Made by a program: the position numbers and the translations under genes. This document shows, in pieces, positions 49,401-50,997 of a stretch of DNA of 50,997 bases. Every line of letters starts with the position of its first letter. Positions within the stretch are counted from its first letter, which is position 1. The notes below the pieces were generated by a model, which worked only from the letters and a program-made list of their open reading frames with translations, was not told the origin of the DNA and ran no database searches. Source of the stretch: Bacteroidales bacterium (lineage in GTDB: Bacteria; Bacteroidota; Bacteroidia; Bacteroidales; Marinilabiliaceae); assembly GCA_017539645.1 (NCBI GenBank), contig JAFYCM010000022.1, positions 1 through 50,997 of the forward strand, read 5' to 3'.

Positions 49401-50997
49401 GCGAGATAAGTATTAAGGATTACGATTATGGTACGGCCGCTGCTGATATTGCTAAGCCTACCGATCCTACTCGCACTGGCTACACCTTCACAGGTTGGAC
49501 ACCTGCGGTGGCTGAGGTAACATCTAATGCTACATATAAGGCTACCTATAGTTTGGATAGTTACACTATCACTTATAACCTCGATGGTGGTACGGTGGCA
49601 AATGCTAACCCAACTACCTACACAGTGAATAGTGCGGACATCACGCTTAATAATCCTACGCGCGATGGCTACACATTCAAGGGCTGGAGCGGTACAGATT
49701 TGACTGGCGATGAGAATCAAACTGTAACAATAGCAAGCGGATCTACTGGAAATCGAACATACACAGCTAATTGGTTGCGTGATGTCACGGTAACCTTCAC
49801 CGCTCAGACAGTAAATAGAACATACAAAGGCACTGCATGGGCCGATGAGACTGTTTATACATACGCAAGCAATGTGGATGCATACACAGTTTCGGCAGCC
49901 AACATTACATACAACGGTGCAGATTGGGACGACTCTTATATCAAGACGAGCCGTACCGACGTTGGTACATCAACTGTAAGCCTCGACCAGAGCAAGTTTG
50001 AGAATAAGAACGCTGCTTACAACGTAACGTTTGTAGTGAATGGCGAAGGTGAGTTGACTGTTACACCTAAACCAGTAAGCGTGAAAGTTGTAGGAAAAAG
50101 CGGAAGCAAGACCTACACAGGCTCAGAGCAGAGCATAAGCGGTTACGAATTTGACGAAACATTTGATGGCTTCGTAGCAAGCAAGGTTAACTACACAGGT
50201 GATGAGCATAGTACAGCTAAAGGTATTGATGTAGGTACATACAATATGACCATGACATCTGCAGACTTTAGCTACAATGATGCTAATTACGATGTAACCT
50301 TCACCGTGGAGAATGGCGCGTTGACTATTACCGAGCAGGCTGTAACTATTACAGTAACAGGTAAAAACGCAACAGAGACATTCGACGGCACAGCCAAGAG
50401 CGTAAGCGGCTATACTGCAACAGCTGATTTTGCAGAGTTCGATGCAGCTAAGGTTGTCTACACTGGCGGAACGCACAGCACAGCAACTGGTACGAACGTC
50501 GGTGACTACGAGACATCAATGGTAGCAGGAGACTTTAGCTATAATGACGCCAACTTCACCGTAACCTTCTCAATCACGCAAGGTAAGTTGACCATTGAGA
50601 AGAAGGCTGTAGAGATACTTGTTGCAGGTAACACCGATACCAAGACCTATAGCGGAGCAGAGCAATCCGTAACAGGCTACGCACTGACAGGCTTCGGCGA
50701 AGGTTATGTTGCAGGTAATGTTACCTACAGCGGAACGATCGCGCAGCAGACAGCAGCAGGCACGAATGTCGGTGAGTATAACATGGATTTGAAAGCAACC
50801 GACTTTGCATACTCAGATGGTAACTACGATGTAACCTTCACAGTGACGAATGGTAAGTTGACCATCACGCAGAAGGAAGTAACGATAGCAGTAGCAGGTA
50901 AGACCGAGACCAAGACCTACAACGGTGCAGAACAGAGCGTAGTAGGTTACGATTTGACAGGCTTCGGCACTGGCTACGATGCGACGAAAGTTTCATA
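37412..50997 (+). CDS. Giant mosaic surface protein: GLUG, DUF285/BspA, MBG/Ig-like and InlB-type repeats (3' end outside window)
   Basis: One frame stays open from 37412 to the window edge, at least 4528 codons. The start is uncertain: in-frame ATGs lie at 37340, 37412 and 37430, and the last gives the tidiest signal peptide (RRLCSLALCLLLLFGLGSNVMAQ). Parts (residues from 37412): GLUG-type region with repeated GGIVG/GGIAG and CxNYG words (about 120-400); Ig-like YTG...GTATVTI modules; a DUF285/BspA-type leucine-rich island with MF..C.SL..VD repeats (about 944-1330); many MBG-type modules (about 1670-2860); a second DUF285 island with W.T..VT.M..LF (about 2943-3106); more YTGSAIE Ig-like modules; four to five InlB/Listeria-Bacteroides repeats with GYTF.GW (about 3777-4122); and near-identical 89-residue modules to the edge. 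Secreted adhesin-like role is inferred. The C-terminal sorting signal is not visible. Confidence 0.9.
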   Translation, partial: MNRHNTMKRRLCSLALCLLLLFGLGSNVMAQTRTYGGITFNESTDAVSQKDAEGYYQINNIRQLAWFAWRVNTNATWAGNNYRLTADIDITGYEWVPIGNKYYTAGNANTKHGSITTAINVGAGVFSGTFDGNGHTITGLTQTKGYTTSGLFGTARGTIKNLTLANVNVTGGNMSGALLGYSTYKAGSWSGGTTVTNCHVLSGTVSGKNEIGGLIGWSHGAVDECSNAASVTASGESLGGVVGGQDSNNMTYCTNYGSVVSTNTGYSLAGGIAGNLLGYNTPELLACVNYGSVTAAGMNTGGIVGEPNGQVLINSCMNYGDVSGATYVGGIAGTARNSRAAAGSNSTVSVCINYGNVSGTNYVSGIANSKGDGGGYEGIVTMNINVGKVTGTSNVGQISSTGLSLGSSVYNYYDYQKTYDCKGISLTADLTGKAEAKSTADTYKCMSNSVCANTNPTNRLWRTLNNVAYPIPAMLYDGSDACAMLQMVAGVCLYTGSNYSTEGDYDLQIDSEFRLPKKLSNDIANITWEASPAGIVTATEGTNDWVFTPSGTLGGEVTLTPSINGTPCTDAAVTLTVGDITNSRLVYTPTPVPDYVWTGNAIEPSVVAQIYFGYLSSKASNKAGSLLDANQYLEITYEDNVDPGVGTIIIKGVNGYCGEQKLNFNIVPIHQITAVSYANTQESWTGSAIEADYDALTVTYDECVTNTDGSYKTTNTGKTVTGDDLRALVESGQIILTYENNVDRGTATVTVSGDGTNFACKNDACKSFTFKIRMPLREMSLSEGYTSSNSVTRDHLASVVSVYDYAGYGVPATYYDLTYYDKDGNLIPTGAGNINQSYSPITIRATVNTRGVNNQYVEGSYVEAKYLIGVQPYLFITQNNTHARFVTMSPTKRNEYLAGTATVYNGETVNATYSLGDIFINSGGRTDNLWTKWYGAENPMPATITDVYFEEGFKDLAWPSGAYMFKGMTALKHLHGVQYFNTTAMISMRYMFDGCTALVDADNNFTSFTAPLVQDMEAMFRNCNSLKKVDFSTMGGTPKLGAWLNYMFQNCYALEEVDLSGMTTGKVTQMISVFQCPDPTKSGDTYTGQSSLKKANLSSWTFDACTTMQDMFRGCWQMEEVDLSSAAAAPNLTTLLRIFYYCTKLKSVDLNNFTTSNKLTNVARMFSNCEAITSIKLDNLNTEGVTGTGGSGEYNDGMAEMFNNCRSLTSLDFLQHISTKNCTKFNRMFRSCMSLEEADLHKFETGKVKYINAMFESCRSLKKVSFLQCDLSNVEIAQYMFNDCQSLEVVDFSGVRRMPNLSNVKVMFNGCTSLKTIYCRDYDTDWTTGGKITTGIGDGSANDNNNSSDETAVFGKGWYDYGVDGGSGGIWRASSAPSGLVGSPTPKLSIPKLDGESDREWEERVDALWFNDVTWAKAKAGDYDGQLGVGDGHYKSYRGLKSANLGGYFTAATLDAEIKYDRCVANDTTDVIYAGPDGYGLKIVKVIFDGQDVTTMTDYDGELYYEVIVTRGGKTTKRDVHGVWSAVTSEGADTINASCDEITVTISTAETGIVRSQTFYIRPVSLQYDEAIDWNGVVDGQVWTGEQLKPDLTGKIHYKYTRRNGEEVDYVLTVAEKGSAEAATADVVYEYGENIEEEGTITLTGSATSDCADGYKTGGNFYGSKVLRFPIVKVTLDYPEPTYTGKEITKDVLGVKINNSAARNTMSMLVNGSYVDVSVDYSYDNNICVSRDAEGNVIENAALVMTFSSSAESLNFTVTKFFKIMPAPLTVRPKAATVVYGSNLTDLDYDQFEFACEGLVNGETIDGTDGCGNPVFKTMPKPNSDYSVSEGNPSTYKAVGTLHNINFYGGSAPNYEITYNTEQLLEVVKRRLFVEADTKEVSFGDAAPTYTYSYRGFASGETASVLTGTPTLSCDYEPFARDMKFDIKVDVEGMSAANYTIEGVDAVLTVNPVELSNITNLQYTTTEFDNSIKRPTFNITTKPSETTLSDAVVKIANDSSYIYTVYENNYYVGDATIAVNGDGVHYIGTLTKTFTIKGDCGLEVSKITADDPVYTGEEIKFGVSDLSAKRLRVNKRFWLNNNNTVEVTVTSPTTTVDGITVPQGKELVTVNMSGYSDSDLEYPEDDYINAGAKSLSFGEDVDPISENVSVTHYVKAYKGSRILWYYYEGDAYGKNETINNYGTVERIDYEYDGNEGSGIFSPKYRWYYNGSNNEPIFQSPNPVTEPQTAVLHGCGFTYNILPKDIDTTNVEGAGAVSIAMPYEHTAYTGSALEPEPIVKYNGMTLVKGTDYTLEYENNTAVGTATVTIKGIRETTPNYGNYKGEVTRTFEITKAPLTVRATVAKSSITYGDACPTIGYEIDASQLVGDVALHYADPDRYNMTVAEVLAEIFTTVPDPAVSTNYNVENALRRGVGTYNVTLGAFTSNNYELTLENTTFDVTKKELTVKANHDDIQVSFGQSTKVEGGVEYNLKNQYYAAVITGFAYGETIADLDCRSNLRLLTDYIPYPETGHQQASETARVYITGATGGTCPDDEDTNYTFKYYKADGTEVTNADDFATIYIKGSLLTITPTTDYNQIYYAGSLDEINASWTAKDEWNNTLVASDFDLEPVELTSTYGTNGHKYVGETFRITVAKGRKTNYTTRNFLLDVDIYKEVEIICRDLTPLDPATSANDDRLKIEGLNADNRIEVAYKNGAAVTKAEVLNAFTIQLKNGMNNDAWENLVEGTDFTLEQMTTSGIGFSGDWTKAGLHRVKISALADNKYCGNFTVDVLIKATMKVSMQGNDSTIFGLNESPEIVVAIGEDELSAGTDYTIVYRNETTGESLTGVTKPGRYTIEVVGAGDYAGFDVEYVTDHAYYVLQPSVIVYNSSKNADFVLTTEAYTGKNLTYKGSNINNVYAIEGLKLADDPTKTVGAFNNNTYKSGTNNNGYWKASVDITTVTIDQSFEKVRPTKMEQWFGTNNRKSKGRKLTAVNNANYLHTDLVTTMKWLFQGCNSLTLVDVSEWNTENVTNMTGLFNMCEKLENLDLSHWKTDKVTTMNDLLRGCWKLPSQDLSGWNTSKVTNMQAMFAETISMEYIDVSTFDVSNVTTVEWMFNGPNGQSTITARIYCADKNTDWSKNGGQSKITDEKACFENCSNVLVGVASDGTEVVWSPANIKSSMAKAADLGGYFTPAVLKYDVEDVVYSTAKADPTVSNVSYAFHDNLEEYEDGEDTHLKYVVEVLDPAVNVGEAQVKVSRADFPEKYTIKTFNILAKSIAEDDTEGETSAVLASAIADKLYTGSAIELTSAELASLLTYNGVALVEGTDFEVSGYEDNTNISTTTTKAKVTLTGKGNYKGTRVVEFNITKACLKTLETAGKVAVDDIAAQTFTHAAITPSVVVKRESTALAATTDYTVTYANNLCVGSSTVTIKGANNYDDSDECALTTTFAIEPAALTLKANNVAVTYGHNFSEAATQGYTSTGFIAPDDAATLIEDVTYASEDYTNTKSVGEYKNQIDVVTPKANADCASSLDNYTLTKADGKLTVNKANLATEDAAGQIAIPEIDDQTYTGSEIEPEITVTYSRNGVALVKGTDYKVTYTDNVNVGTATITIEGLSGSTNWWNGNAITRTFNIVKAELSAEIDENTFVYNGEVQKPAVIVKFGTTELAQSAANYSLTWSNASSTDVGSYTVTVTPGTNFSKVNGEATVTFTYTITKAERPAPTVTAVAETVCNKNDGKITGVTNEMEWSSDNITYTAATGNLENLADGTYYVRYKESANYKQSAVATVTIDEGGKLTVTFDVDGGSTVEAKEVCYGETITAPSTTKDCYTFGGWYADATFSTSFDFTAGITDNTTIYAKFTQDRFTITWKNDDGKVLETDANVACGSTPNYDSATPTKDATAQYTYTFDKWSPAVATVSGDATYTATYKSKVNEYSIIWVDGDGLILEKDVYAYGVTPVYDGAMEPTKTATAQYTYTFNGGWKPNVVSVVGPATYEAQFDSTVNKYTVTFVDYDNSEISIKDYDYGTAAADIAKPTDPTRTGYTFTGWTPAVAEVTSNATYKATYSLDSYTITYNLDGGTVANANPTTYTVNSADITLNNPTRDGYTFKGWSGTDLTGDENQTVTIASGSTGNRTYTANWLRDVTVTFTAQTVNRTYKGTAWADETVYTYASNVDAYTVSAANITYNGADWDDSYIKTSRTDVGTSTVSLDQSKFENKNAAYNVTFVVNGEGELTVTPKPVSVKVVGKSGSKTYTGSEQSISGYEFDETFDGFVASKVNYTGDEHSTAKGIDVGTYNMTMTSADFSYNDANYDVTFTVENGALTITEQAVTITVTGKNATETFDGTAKSVSGYTATADFAEFDAAKVVYTGGTHSTATGTNVGDYETSMVAGDFSYNDANFTVTFSITQGKLTIEKKAVEILVAGNTDTKTYSGAEQSVTGYALTGFGEGYVAGNVTYSGTIAQQTAAGTNVGEYNMDLKATDFAYSDGNYDVTFTVTNGKLTITQKEVTIAVAGKTETKTYNGAEQSVVGYDLTGFGTGYDATKVS

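Overview
The window looks like chromosome of a Bacteroidota bacterium, most likely a gut- or rumen-type member of the Bacteroidales. The evidence is a giant SprB-repeat protein with a type B type IX secretion (T9SS) sorting domain followed by PorP/SprF, several lipoproteins with Bacteroidota-style leaders, a fused CcsBA cytochrome c synthase, GH10-CE1 and GH2 glycosidases, and TAnnTTTG promoter boxes. I cannot fix the genus. No rRNA, tRNA, CRISPR array or intact insertion sequence was seen.

Layout. Positions 1-16383 hold a T9SS surface-protein operon: a giant adhesin-like protein (at least 5095 residues, 5' end outside the window) and its PorP/SprF partner, closed by a good terminator. A secreted xylanase-feruloyl esterase follows (16627-18765). 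Next come a membrane protein of the DUF6057 type and a lipoprotein with a c-type heme motif and PD40-like repeats (18897-22133). A small AT-rich two-gene cassette (22322-24148) is bordered by three copies of an intergenic repeat. Then comes a probable iron/cytochrome locus: outer-membrane porin, imelysin lipoprotein, di-heme oxidoreductase lipoprotein and, past a dense repeat patch, CcsBA (24346-31654). A GH2 lipoprotein runs convergently (31661-34444, minus), followed by gpmI (34678-36195). A 1.2 kb stretch holds the wreck of an AAA ATPase gene plus repeats. The window ends in a second giant surface-protein gene that starts near 37412 and is still open at 50997 (at least 4528 codons). It is a mosaic of GLUG, BspA-type DUF285, MBG/Ig-like and InlB-type repeats.

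How the genes fit together. Gene 1 would be exported by the T9SS and held or delivered with PorP/SprF. CcsBA would attach heme to the CxxCH proteins nearby (di-heme oxidoreductase and PD40 lipoprotein), while the porin and imelysin fit metal uptake. The glycosidases act on plant xylan and on galactoside or glucuronide-type substrates outside or in the periplasm. These links are inferred from family knowledge and position.

The least explained parts are the intergenic repeats: a MITE-like nested inverted repeat (27025-27140), a double tandem array of 44-bp and 42-bp units (28910-29302), the REP-like elements around the AT-rich cassette, and diverged direct repeats around the ATPase pseudogene. 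At protein level, about 19 copies of an 80-100 residue repeat that I cannot name (9187-14508) stand out.
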